A program made the translations under genes and the position numbers. Source: a virus. Taken from it: a stretch of DNA of 39,935 bases. Shown here piece by piece: positions 33,976 through 39,746 of the stretch (positions within the stretch are counted from its first letter, which is position 1; each line of letters begins with the position of its first letter). The DNA lies in the IMG/VR virus record IMGVR_UViG_3300030103_001777, positions 436 through 40,370 of that record. One strand, given 5' to 3'. Below the pieces are notes generated by a model that made no database searches, was not told where the DNA came from, and was given only the letters and a program-made list of their open reading frames with translations.

Positions 33976-35095
33976 TGTTATTTCTCCTATTAAGTTCTTG
34001 GTTAAATGCTTGTTGAAATCCACTATAACCATCAAAGCATGATACAATGGATTCAAATTCATGTAAAGGTAAGTCTTTAATTATATGACTAATCGTAGGA
34101 ATATTAAATCCATTGCCTAACATTTTGTATCGTTGTGTCTTTGATACATGATTAGTATAATTATCAGGTAAACCTTGTAATCTCTCACACTCTAATGGTG
34201 TTAGCTTTCTCCATGTCATACCTTTTACAAGTACATTATCCTTTTGTACTGTCGTTAAACAATTTGTTTTATCATCTTGTCTGACCTCGATTTGTGTTGT
34301 AAATGGTAAGTCTAGTTGATTATCTTTTCTTGTACCATTTTCATCTAATCTTCTATTGACAATGCGACCACCTTTAGTTGAATAAGTAGCAACCTTAGGT
34401 TCTCTATTGCCACCTTGCATCGTTAGTAGTGTAGGTGATTTTCCCTCTTGATGATATACTCTCTTGGCTTGTTCATGTTTGTAGTGTGCATACTCTTCAG
34501 CATGACCTACTTCAATACAACCTACCATAGTTCGTTGTTTTCTTTGTATGCTATTCCACCAAACTGCACCATTGTATGTGGCAGTAAGGCAATGTGATTT
34601 ACCATTAGCATTAGTCATCTCTTTACAAGCTATGCCATCCTCTTCTAGGATGTCCTGTAAGACTATTTGTTTATCTTCTATATCAGAATCTATAGGGAAG
34701 TTTGTCCAATATAATCTCTTTCTATTTTGTGCAGTAAATTGACTAGAGTTTAACATCAATGGTTGTACACCTAGATAACTAGATATTACATCTTGATATT
34801 CTTTTTTCATTACGACATTTTCTAGTAGAAAGTATTTAGGTTTAAGTTTATCTCTTAGTCTGACAAACTCAAAGAATAGTTTACTTCTCTCATCAGCAAA
34901 GTTTAGTTGTTTTCCTGCAAAACTAAATCCTTGACATGGTGAGCCACCTACTAGCATATCAGTTGATTGTTGCCAATTATGTGGTTGGATATCTTGTACA
35001 TCTCCTAACTGTATTGTGTTAGGAAAGTTTGCTTGTGTTACCTTGATTGGATATTTATCAATCTCACTAGCATAGTATTTTACATTGTGTTGCAT
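33965..35095 (-). CDS. Circularly permuted DNA cytosine-5 methyltransferase
   Basis: This 376-residue protein transfers a methyl group from S-adenosylmethionine to C5 of cytosine in DNA. Catalytic motif IV (GGSPCQGFSF, C54), motif VI (LLENVVMKK, E92), motif VIII (QNRKRLYW, 123-130), a target recognition region (about 150-290), motif IX (LTPLECERLQGLP, 298-310) and motif X (GNGFNIPT, 327-334) are all present. The AdoMet-binding motif I, normally at residues 1-15 of such enzymes, is instead the C-terminal VSCFDGYSGFQQAF (351-364). The protein starts with YYASEIDKYP, the strand that normally follows motif I. The ATG has AGGAG eight bases ahead and its own consensus promoter, so this is not a mis-called start. 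It may protect phage DNA from host restriction. Confidence 0.9.
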   Translation of the reverse strand: MQHNVKYYASEIDKYPIKVTQANFPNTIQLGDVQDIQPHNWQQSTDMLVGGSPCQGFSFAGKQLNFADERSKLFFEFVRLRDKLKPKYFLLENVVMKKEYQDVISSYLGVQPLMLNSSQFTAQNRKRLYWTNFPIDSDIEDKQIVLQDILEEDGIACKEMTNANGKSHCLTATYNGAVWWNSIQRKQRTMVGCIEVGHAEEYAHYKHEQAKRVYHQEGKSPTLLTMQGGNREPKVATYSTKGGRIVNRRLDENGTRKDNQLDLPFTTQIEVRQDDKTNCLTTVQKDNVLVKGMTWRKLTPLECERLQGLPDNYTNHVSKTQRYKMLGNGFNIPTISHIIKDLPLHEFESIVSCFDGYSGFQQAFNQELNRRNNNAS

Positions 35096-35107
35096 TGTAG
35101 TTTCTCC

Positions 35108-35118
35108 TAGTTATATAA
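35108..35118 (-). repeat. Early leader element TTATATAACTA, copy 1
   Basis: An exact 11-base copy 12 bases before the methyltransferase start codon. It lies just downstream of the -10 hexamer, so it would form the first part of the transcript. See the related copies near 35.7, 36.5, 36.8, 38.1 and 39.7 kb. Confidence 0.75.
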
Positions 35119-35120
35119 AT

Positions 35121-35148
35121 ATAATACATTGTTTTATTTTGTTGTCAA
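35121..35148 (-). promoter_or_regulatory. Promoter of the methyltransferase operon
   Basis: On the - strand TTGACA (35143-35148) is followed by 16 bases and TATTAT (35121-35126). The -35 begins one base after the stop codon of the upstream small gene. The 11-base leader element TTATATAACTA (35108-35118) and an AGGAG site follow before the ATG at 35095. This is the clearest copy of the early-gene promoter arrangement. Confidence 0.8.
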
Positions 35149-35149
35149 C

Positions 35150-35317
35150 TTAAAAGTTTGGTTCGTAAAATTCTCCTCTGTCCATAAGTTGTTTATAGTG
35201 AATAGCTTGTTGTCTATACCATTCAGCATTTTTATTATCTTCATTCCATTCAGCATCATATTGTAACTTTCTGAACTTCTTATATTGCTCTTGACAATTA
35301 ACAAGTCTATCATCCAT
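35150..35317 (-). CDS. 55-residue hypothetical protein
   Basis: This frame encodes MDDRLVNCQEQYKKFRKL, a helix with alternating charge, and ends MDRGEFYEPNF. It is joined to the gene before it by TAATG and has GGAG eight bases ahead of the ATG. Two WN- or WY-containing repeats (AEWNEDNKNAEWYRQQ, 22-37) give it a helical character. The short length and unusual content make function prediction impossible, but the coupling and spacing support a real gene. Confidence 0.65.
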   Translation of the reverse strand: MDDRLVNCQEQYKKFRKLQYDAEWNEDNKNAEWYRQQAIHYKQLMDRGEFYEPNF

Positions 35318-35541
35318 TACTTAAACTCCATATGTGCAGTTGTTTTCATACATCCTACATGAATTATTTCAAATTTGTCAAACTCTTTTTGAATTATTTC
35401 AAGTGTCTTTTTGTCAAGATACCTACTATTATTTTGATAATATCGTATACACTTTTGTTCAGTTAGGAAAAATCTTTTCTCTACTACAAATTGCATCTCT
35501 CTAGTATCTGACATAAATAATACATATAATATCCAAGTCAT
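35317..35541 (-). CDS. 74-residue hypothetical protein
   Basis: The N-terminus is hydrophobic (MTWILYVLFMSD) and is followed by a strand-rich core with FVVEKRFFL and a Cys-containing IIHVGCMKT. GAGG lies five bases before the ATG, and the ATG overlaps the preceding stop as TAATG. An internal ATG at codon 10 would remove the hydrophobic leader. No family is recognised. Confidence 0.55.
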   Translation of the reverse strand: MTWILYVLFMSDTREMQFVVEKRFFLTEQKCIRYYQNNSRYLDKKTLEIIQKEFDKFEIIHVGCMKTTAHMEFK

Positions 35542-35717
35542 TAAAACCTCTTTAATTCTTCAGCTAAAAACAAACTACTACAAACTGCATAGTATATGTT
35601 TCCATCATGCTCAAATATATTATGTATTGCACCTACACAAGTAACATCAATGTCTTTTGATTTCCCTATTACTTCTGTTCCTATTTTCCATTCATATTTA
35701 TTATAATCATATGTCAT
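35541..35717 (-). CDS. 58-residue hypothetical protein
   Basis: The product begins MTYDYNKYEWKIGTEVIGKS and ends SSLFLAEELKRF, a compact strand-rich sequence resembling a small barrel. AGGAG is nine bases upstream. The leader carries an exact TTATATAACTA element just before the ribosome binding site. Its stop is coupled to the next gene by TAATG. No function can be assigned. Confidence 0.65.
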   Translation of the reverse strand: MTYDYNKYEWKIGTEVIGKSKDIDVTCVGAIHNIFEHDGNIYYAVCSSLFLAEELKRF

Positions 35718-35736
35718 TGTTTTATTCTCCTAGTTT

Positions 35737-35747
35737 TAGTTATATAA
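35737..35747 (-). repeat. Early leader element TTATATAACTA, copy 2
   Basis: An exact copy 19 bases before the start of the 58-residue protein gene. Unlike copies 1 and 3, no TTGACA -35 precedes it; the upstream gene ends at 35748, only one base away. Confidence 0.65.
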
Positions 35748-35945
35748 TTAAGCTACCTTTTCTTTATGCTTTTTAATATCTTTCTCAAATGATTTAATAC
35801 TTTCAGCTATTTCCATACTCATATCTAAACCATCAAGAACACCTTGATATCTTTCTTCACTTATCTTTCCAAAAATATTACAATGTCTGATATATAATGT
35901 TTTTAGAAACTCCATTTTGCCTAAATGATTTTGTCTTGTAGTCAT
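35748..35945 (-). CDS. 65-residue hypothetical protein
   Basis: A helical protein (MEFLKTLYIRHCNIFGK followed by GVLDGLDMSMEIAESIKSFEKDIKK) ending in a Lys-rich tail. It starts two bases before the stop of the deoxyribonucleotidase gene region (gap of one base) and so follows that gene in the same message. No known domain is seen. Confidence 0.6.
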   Translation of the reverse strand: MTTRQNHLGKMEFLKTLYIRHCNIFGKISEERYQGVLDGLDMSMEIAESIKSFEKDIKKHKEKVA

Positions 35946-35946
35946 T

Positions 35947-36441
35947 TTACATATACCTTTCTATTTGTTTATACAAGTAATCTAAACTGTTTTCATTGGC
36001 TTGGTATCTTATACCTATACCACCTTTAGCTATCCATTTTTCTATATTCTTTGGTTTATCATCTATTAGAATGTTAGCTTTACCTTTATATGTTGCATAC
36101 TTTTCTTTCCTACCTGTAAAGATTGCATCAGTAGGTGTATACTTGTGTTTAGCTAACCAATATCTTTTCCAAAAAGCTGAGTTATCATTGTCGTATCTTA
36201 ATGGTGATGATAAGATATTCCAATCTCCATCTGTTATTTTATTTATATAACTAATTAGATTGTCACTTGTTTTAAACTTTGGTATGTGTCCAAAAAAATC
36301 AGTTCCTTTTAAGTCTGATACTGATTGCTCCATGTTTACTTCTTTCCAATGTTTTACATTGTATCTTTTTTCTATTGCTTTAAAGAAGTCAGCTATCACT
36401 CCATCCATATCTAAGTAGATTTTTGTTTTTAGTTTTTTCAT
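35947..36441 (-). CDS. HAD-family 5'(3')-deoxyribonucleotidase-like protein
   Basis: The 164-residue protein has haloacid dehalogenase phosphatase motifs: YLDMDGVIADF with nucleophile D11 and acid D13, ILSSPLR (76-82) for motif II, K114 in RKEKYA and ILIDDKPKNI with D127/D128 for motif IV. Small HAD proteins of this length with DMDGVxADF are deoxyribonucleotidases of the NT5C type, which remove phosphate from deoxynucleoside monophosphates. In a phage it would help recycle or rebalance the nucleotide pool, consistent with mazG and nrdJ. Substrate specificity is inferred. It is preceded by its own consensus-type promoter and AAAGGA site. Confidence 0.85.
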   Translation of the reverse strand: MKKLKTKIYLDMDGVIADFFKAIEKRYNVKHWKEVNMEQSVSDLKGTDFFGHIPKFKTSDNLISYINKITDGDWNILSSPLRYDNDNSAFWKRYWLAKHKYTPTDAIFTGRKEKYATYKGKANILIDDKPKNIEKWIAKGGIGIRYQANENSLDYLYKQIERYM

Positions 36442-36459
36442 TTTATTTCCTTTCTTATT

Positions 36460-36470
36460 TAGTTATATAA
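36460..36470 (-). repeat. Early leader element TTATATAACTA, copy 3
   Basis: An exact copy 18 bases before the deoxyribonucleotidase start, immediately after the -10 hexamer TATTAC of its promoter. Confidence 0.75.
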
Positions 36471-36499
36471 GTAATAGCACATGATTTAATTGTTGTCAA
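36471..36499 (-). promoter_or_regulatory. Promoter of the deoxyribonucleotidase gene
   Basis: On the - strand TTGACA (36494-36499) is followed by 17 bases and TATTAC (36471-36476). The first bases after the -35 (ACAA) match the methyltransferase promoter. It overlaps the last codons of the 92-residue gene upstream. Confidence 0.7.
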
Positions 36500-36764
36500 G
36501 AGGTTTAACTTTATTATATAATCTATTTAATTGACTAGCTAATCTACTATATTTAATATACCATTCTCTATTATGAGGACATAAACCTTTATCTACTTTG
36601 TAAAAAGGTATTTTTCCTACATCTATAGTGCGTAAAGAAAAATCATCATTGCCTGTTTCTATATCTTCAAGACTACCATTTAATGAAGATGTTATTAAAT
36701 CTAATTCAGCTATGGTAATATTTAATTTTATATTTATATCTTTAATTTCTATTTCTTGTTTCAT
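36486..36764 (-). CDS. 92-residue hypothetical protein
   Basis: A mixed protein starting with strands (EIEIKDINIKLNITIAELDLI) and ending in a helical, basic segment with RLASQLNRLYNKVK. The segment GNDDFSLRTIDVGKIPFYKV is acidic then basic. It has AGGAG upstream and a copy of TTATATAACTA, which here follows directly on a terminator hairpin. The family is not recognised. Confidence 0.6.
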   Translation of the reverse strand: MKQEIEIKDINIKLNITIAELDLITSSLNGSLEDIETGNDDFSLRTIDVGKIPFYKVDKGLCPHNREWYIKYSRLASQLNRLYNKVKPLDNN

Positions 36765-36776
36765 TTTATATACTCC

Positions 36777-36787
36777 TAGTTATATAA
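36777..36787 (-). repeat. Early leader element TTATATAACTA, copy 4
   Basis: An exact copy 12 bases before the start of the 92-residue gene. It begins three bases after the terminator stem, leaving no room for a normal -35 region, so the element itself may be needed to start or process RNA here. Confidence 0.7.
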
Positions 36788-36789
36788 CG

Positions 36790-36817
36790 AAAAGTGTTGC
36801 AAAAATGCAACACCTTT
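36790..36817 (-). terminator. Rho-independent terminator after the DUF932 gene
   Basis: The - strand RNA can form a 12-bp stem (GTGTTGCA with TGCAACAC, extended by a G-U and three A-U pairs) on a TTTT loop, ending in a T-rich side. It starts nine bases after the stop of the DUF932 gene. The symmetrical A/T flanks mean it could also stop + strand transcripts. Confidence 0.8.
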
Positions 36818-36826
36818 CTATTGTTG

Positions 36827-37672
36827 TTAGGCTACTTCTAATTCCTTAAACTCTTTAGAACTAATCCATTTTGATACTTCCTGTTCTCTATTCCACATAG
36901 ATATACTTTCAGTATCATTGCCCATTTCTTTTAGCTTAAATCCATTTCTTTCATCAGCATAACTTGAGTAATTAGTAAATGCTGAATATAAAGAGAATAA
37001 ATTATTACCTCTATTGCTCACTTCATTTAAATATAAGCTATTCATTTTATCAGCTTTTCTATCTGACCTAACTATTTTAGCAATAATATCTTTTACTTCA
37101 ACACCATCTAAAGTAATTTTTGCCCAAGCATTTAGTCTTTTAGATTGTTCATAGAAGTTATGTTTAGCATTTTGTACTTCATCAGCAAATACATCTATAT
37201 TAAATCTTGAAGTATTTTTTCTTCTAACTTTGTCATATTCTCCACTAATCTGACCATTAGTACAAAAGAAATCTATTGCTCCAAAATATACTTGATTGCT
37301 CATACTACCATCAACACCATGTAAAGCTATAATTCTTTCAGCTATTGTTGTTTCATGTACATCAGTTTGTATTTTAGTTGTAACATTAGGTAAGGTAATA
37401 TCAGCAATTATAACTGCATTATCTTTAGCCGTTGATACTCTTACTTTTGCATCAGCTAATTCTAATGGTGTTCTATTTGCTTTTATAACTCCCTCTACTG
37501 CATCAATAAAATTATTATGTGATGTAGTCTTAAAACTATTTCCTACTATTCCAATAGGTTTATCAGTTAAGGTGTTGATAACATATTTTTTACTTGCTAA
37601 TCTTGTTTTCTCATAGTCAATATCAAATAATAAGTTATCATCTAATTGTATTAATTTTTGTGTATCTAACAT
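36827..37672 (-). CDS. DUF932 family protein
   Basis: The frame is open from 37687, but the ATG at 37672 is preceded by GGAG nine bases upstream, while the first ATG has no ribosome binding site; I use 37672 (281 residues). The protein has the DUF932 layout: an N-terminal strand-rich part (KYVINTLTDKPIGIVGNSFKTT), a middle with HGVDGSMSNQVYFGAIDFFCTNGQ (near 123-146) and a helical C-terminal half with LNEVSNRGNNLFSLYSAF. DUF932 proteins are widespread in phages and plasmids, of unknown biochemistry. It is the largest early gene here and is followed by a terminator, so it forms its own unit. An inverted repeat overlaps its promoter region. Confidence 0.82.
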   Translation of the reverse strand: MLDTQKLIQLDDNLLFDIDYEKTRLASKKYVINTLTDKPIGIVGNSFKTTSHNNFIDAVEGVIKANRTPLELADAKVRVSTAKDNAVIIADITLPNVTTKIQTDVHETTIAERIIALHGVDGSMSNQVYFGAIDFFCTNGQISGEYDKVRRKNTSRFNIDVFADEVQNAKHNFYEQSKRLNAWAKITLDGVEVKDIIAKIVRSDRKADKMNSLYLNEVSNRGNNLFSLYSAFTNYSSYADERNGFKLKEMGNDTESISMWNREQEVSKWISSKEFKELEVA

Positions 37673-37707
37673 TTTATTTTTCTCCATTGTTGTTGTTTAA
37701 TTGTATA

Positions 37708-37739
37708 ACTAACACACTAAAATAAATTAATGTGTTAGT
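37708..37739. promoter_or_regulatory. Inverted repeat upstream of the DUF932 gene (operator candidate)
   Basis: ACTAACACA (37708-37716) and TGTGTTAGT (37731-37739) are perfect reverse complements with a 14-base AT-rich spacer. A TTGACT -35-like hexamer (37737-37742, - strand) overlaps the right arm. A binding site for a dimeric repressor, or a hairpin after the upstream 64-residue gene, would both fit; there is no T run to support termination. Confidence 0.55.
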
Positions 37740-37751
37740 CAATAAGTTTTT

Positions 37752-37946
37752 TTAATATGGTAAAGATAATTGTTTATCTTGTTCTTTATCCCAAAATCTA
37801 GCATCTTTTGGTAACTTGGTAAATCTTCCTAACTCATCTCTAAAATTATCTTGAATTAAGAAAATCCAATGATTGCAAATCTTACCTTTTTTTGTTTTAA
37901 AAGATAAACTTTTTACATCTATATTTTTTAATATTAATTGTTGCAT
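37752..37946 (-). CDS. 64-residue hypothetical protein
   Basis: The product begins MQQLILKNIDVKSLSFKTKK and has an aromatic middle (CNHWIFLIQDNFRDELGRF). AAAGGA lies ahead of the ATG. It has a Cys-x-His at residues about 24-26 and no recognisable domain. It is the gene immediately upstream of the DUF932 inverted repeat. Confidence 0.6.
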   Translation of the reverse strand: MQQLILKNIDVKSLSFKTKKGKICNHWIFLIQDNFRDELGRFTKLPKDARFWDKEQDKQLSLPY

Positions 37947-37970
37947 TGTATTTTTCCTTTCTTTTAATTG

Positions 37971-38114
37971 TTATTTAGTTAATATTATTATTTCATCCAT
38001 ATCTTTATCAGTTTTAAATTTACCTAAACAAAAATCGAATGCTTGTTGATAGGTATTAAAACCTATATTGAATAATTTAATTTTATTAAAATCGTATACA
38101 TAGTATTTAGTCAT
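37971..38114 (-). CDS. 47-residue hypothetical protein
   Basis: The product begins MTKYYVYDFNKIKLFNIGFN and ends DEIIILTK. AAGGA lies eight bases before the ATG, and the gene follows a consensus promoter and a leader element with one mismatch. The sequence has a regular strand-helix-strand pattern. It is unknown but well supported as a gene. Confidence 0.65.
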   Translation of the reverse strand: MTKYYVYDFNKIKLFNIGFNTYQQAFDFCLGKFKTDKDMDEIIILTK

Positions 38115-38132
38115 TTTGTTTTTCCTTTCATT

Positions 38133-38143
38133 TAGTTATACAA
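38133..38143 (-). repeat. Early leader element variant TTGTATAACTA, copy 5
   Basis: This copy has one mismatch (G for A at the third base) and is 18 bases before the start of the 47-residue gene, directly after its -10. Confidence 0.6.
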
Positions 38144-38145
38144 TT

Positions 38146-38173
38146 ATAATACATATATAAAATTAATTGTCAA
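38146..38173 (-). promoter_or_regulatory. Promoter of the 47-residue gene and downstream units
   Basis: On the - strand TTGACA (38168-38173) is followed by 16 bases and TATTAT (38146-38151). The TGA inside the -35 is the stop codon of the upstream 60-residue gene, so the two signals are fused. Confidence 0.75.
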
Positions 38174-38352
38174 TAAACTTTTTTTATATACCTATTGTTT
38201 TTTTCCATCCTTTTATATTCATATCTATATTTTTCAAAACCACCTAAAAAATATTTCATGTTGTATACTTTGTGATATTCTCTAGATTTTCTTACTTGTT
38301 GTCTTTTCATTTTCCAAAATCTTAATCTTTTTTTATCTCTTGAAATAGTCAT
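38170..38352 (-). CDS. 60-residue strongly basic protein
   Basis: The product is rich in Lys, Arg and Tyr (MTISRDKKRLRFWKMKRQQV, then YEYKRMEKNNRYIKKVY) with almost no acidic character. This suggests nucleic-acid or ribosome contact, but no family is known to me. GGGAG precedes the ATG by nine bases. Its 5' end overlaps the zinc-ribbon gene by 20 bases. Confidence 0.6.
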   Translation of the reverse strand: MTISRDKKRLRFWKMKRQQVRKSREYHKVYNMKYFLGGFEKYRYEYKRMEKNNRYIKKVY

Positions 38353-38491
38353 TTTTATTTACTCCCTTTAATTTTTCCATACTACATTTAAAACAATGTA
38401 ACCTGTTACTAAAAATATACATCTTATATATTATATATTTTTTATTACAGATTACACAATTTATTTTATCTTTATTATTTGCTATTAACAT
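38333..38491 (-). CDS. 52-residue zinc-ribbon-like protein
   Basis: The frame encodes two CxxC pairs: CVIC (12-15) and CFKC (33-36), with a basic spacer of 17 residues. This is the spacing of a small zinc ribbon. The ATG overlaps the end of the upstream gene by 17 bases and has only a weak AAAAG ahead. Its own end overlaps the next start by 20 bases. A small nucleic-acid or transcription-factor-binding protein is likely from the fold pattern. Confidence 0.6.
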   Translation of the reverse strand: MLIANNKDKINCVICNKKYIIYKMYIFSNRLHCFKCSMEKLKGVNKNDYFKR

Positions 38492-38651
38492 CTTTTATTA
38501 TTTGTTTAATTAAAACATAATCTTGATATTGATTTAAACTCATTCCAATAGTGTTAACAGTACACCATTTATCTATAAAGTTAGCTAATAAATTAACATC
38601 ACTTTTTAATTCTTTTATTTCAGCTTTTTGTTTTGCATTTAATTTTTTCAT
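38475..38651 (-). CDS. 58-residue hypothetical protein
   Basis: The product begins MKKLNAKQKAEIKELKSDVN with a charged coiled-coil-like helix and ends QIIKDVNSK; a WCTVNTIGMS turn lies in the middle. AAGGA precedes the ATG. It is co-transcribed with the zinc-ribbon gene, which it overlaps. No family is recognised. Confidence 0.6.
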   Translation of the reverse strand: MKKLNAKQKAEIKELKSDVNLLANFIDKWCTVNTIGMSLNQYQDYVLIKQIIKDVNSK

Positions 38652-38666
38652 TGTTTTATTTCCTTT

Positions 38667-38855
38667 CTATTTATGTAAAATTAAATCATGAAAATTAAAC
38701 ATGATATAAAATAATAATCCCATAAAAAATAATGTTATAAGATAAAAACCTTTTTCACCATTAAATAAACCATAGGCAAAAGTTATGAATATTAGTGATA
38801 TAATTAAACCTATTATTATTATATATAATAGAGTTAGTAATAAATGTTTAAGCAT
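38667..38855 (-). CDS. 62-residue membrane protein
   Basis: Two hydrophobic segments (about 4-30 and 36-54) are separated by a short NGEKG turn. The C-terminus is HDLILHK. AAAGGA lies ahead of the ATG. It is one of three very small membrane proteins in the early region; the topology fits insertion in the host inner membrane, but the role is unknown. Confidence 0.65.
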   Translation of the reverse strand: MLKHLLLTLLYIIIIGLIISLIFITFAYGLFNGEKGFYLITLFFMGLLFYIMFNFHDLILHK

Positions 38856-38886
38856 TGTTTTATTTCCTTTCTATGATAGTAGTTAA

Positions 38887-39480
38887 TTAAATATTATGTA
38901 TTCTTTTCCATGCTAACCATGTTATAGCTTGTAATTCATAAGCTTTTAAAACACTACCATTAACTTTTATTTTCTTACTTGCTTTTAAATATGCTTTTTG
39001 TATTTTTGCATATTCTAATTTTGTTATATTGGTTTTAGGTGTTGTTAATCCTTGCCTATCATTATAAAATATATTTCTAGCGTGACCATCTATTTCTGTT
39101 TCATCCCCATTAATATTTTTATAAAATGATACAATCTTTTTACCATTTAAAATGGTTATTGTTTCTTCATAGCTTGGCATTGTTTCAAGTATCAGCCAAG
39201 CTTTTTCTTTCATCTTGTTATATGTAGATACTTTGAAACTTTCAATGGCATTGCCATTTATAAAAGCGTTTATCATGGTATCAGCATTTTCTATATTTCT
39301 ATCCCATTTATTATTTGGTGATAATCCTGCAATTACACCAATAACAATATGTATTGGAATATCATATTTTAAGGCAATTTTTTTGCTTTCAAGATATGCT
39401 TTTTTATACCATGTTACACCATGCTTAATTTCTTCAGGTGTGGCAAGATTATAAATATTAATTATATTTTTTATTTGCAT
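38887..39480 (-). CDS. DUF7178-like phage protein, possible HhH-GPD glycosylase fold
   Basis: This 197-residue protein has a helix ending in IGVIAGLSPNNKWDRNIENA (47-66) and a later ILNGKKIVSFYKNI (110-123) followed by EIDGHARNIF (129-138). The first is recognisable as the SPNNKWxRN pattern of a widespread phage family that I know as DUF7178. The order (a helix with an N/Q-rich turn, then a G-x-K hairpin, then D-G/T-H) parallels endonuclease III-type HhH-GPD proteins, where the Lys and Asp are catalytic. Lys115 and Asp131 are 16 residues apart, against 18 in endonuclease III. That link is inference. AAGGA precedes the ATG. Confidence 0.65.
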   Translation of the reverse strand: MQIKNIINIYNLATPEEIKHGVTWYKKAYLESKKIALKYDIPIHIVIGVIAGLSPNNKWDRNIENADTMINAFINGNAIESFKVSTYNKMKEKAWLILETMPSYEETITILNGKKIVSFYKNINGDETEIDGHARNIFYNDRQGLTTPKTNITKLEYAKIQKAYLKASKKIKVNGSVLKAYELQAITWLAWKRIHNI

Positions 39481-39484
39481 TGTT

Positions 39485-39655
39485 TTAAATCCTTTCCATT
39501 GTTACATTATCTTTACCAAAATTATTAATTGCCACGTTATAAAATTCATTAGCTAATTTATAGGTAGTATAATAATTTTTAGTTAAAGTATTATTAGCAT
39601 TAATTAAAATTAAATATTTGTATTTAATAAAATCTGTTTTAATTATTTCATACAT
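39485..39655 (-). CDS. 56-residue hypothetical protein
   Basis: The product begins MYEIIKTDFIKYKYLILINA and ends KDNVTMERI. AAAGGA lies ahead of the ATG and an exact TTATATAACTA leader element is 21 bases upstream of the start. It ends four bases before the DUF7178-like start. No domain is visible; the aromatic and Asn-rich composition is typical of the tiny early genes here. Confidence 0.65.
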   Translation of the reverse strand: MYEIIKTDFIKYKYLILINANNTLTKNYYTTYKLANEFYNVAINNFGKDNVTMERI

Positions 39656-39676
39656 TGTTTTATTTTTCCTTTCATT

Positions 39677-39687
39677 TAGTTATATAA
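39677..39687 (-). repeat. Early leader element TTATATAACTA, copy 6
   Basis: An exact copy 21 bases before the start of the 56-residue gene. Instead of a TTGACA promoter, the sequence upstream of it holds a 10-base inverted repeat. Confidence 0.7.
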
Positions 39688-39700
39688 TTAATCTTTATTA

Positions 39701-39732
39701 TGTAACAGTACAAAATTAATTATACTGTTACA
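39701..39732. promoter_or_regulatory. Inverted repeat upstream of the first early genes (operator or hairpin)
   Basis: TGTAACAGTA (39701-39710) and TACTGTTACA (39723-39732) are perfect reverse complements separated by 12 AT-rich bases. Layout matches the repeat before the DUF932 gene, though the sequence differs. It lies between the stop of the right-edge gene and the leader element, so it could be an operator for the operon or a hairpin after the upstream gene. Confidence 0.55.
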
Positions 39733-39746
39733 AGATAAAAATTAAT

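Noticed and set aside
33965-34060. Idea that the methyltransferase's C-terminal motif I comes from a frameshift joining a second gene
   Set aside because: The frame is continuous from motif X through the linker to FDGYSG and the stop, and the following gene starts separately with its own ribosome binding site.
33976-34062. Longer N-terminus for the protein after the methyltransferase, from 34062
   Set aside because: It runs through the end of the methyltransferase gene in another frame, and the ATG at 33975 has TAGGAG at good spacing.
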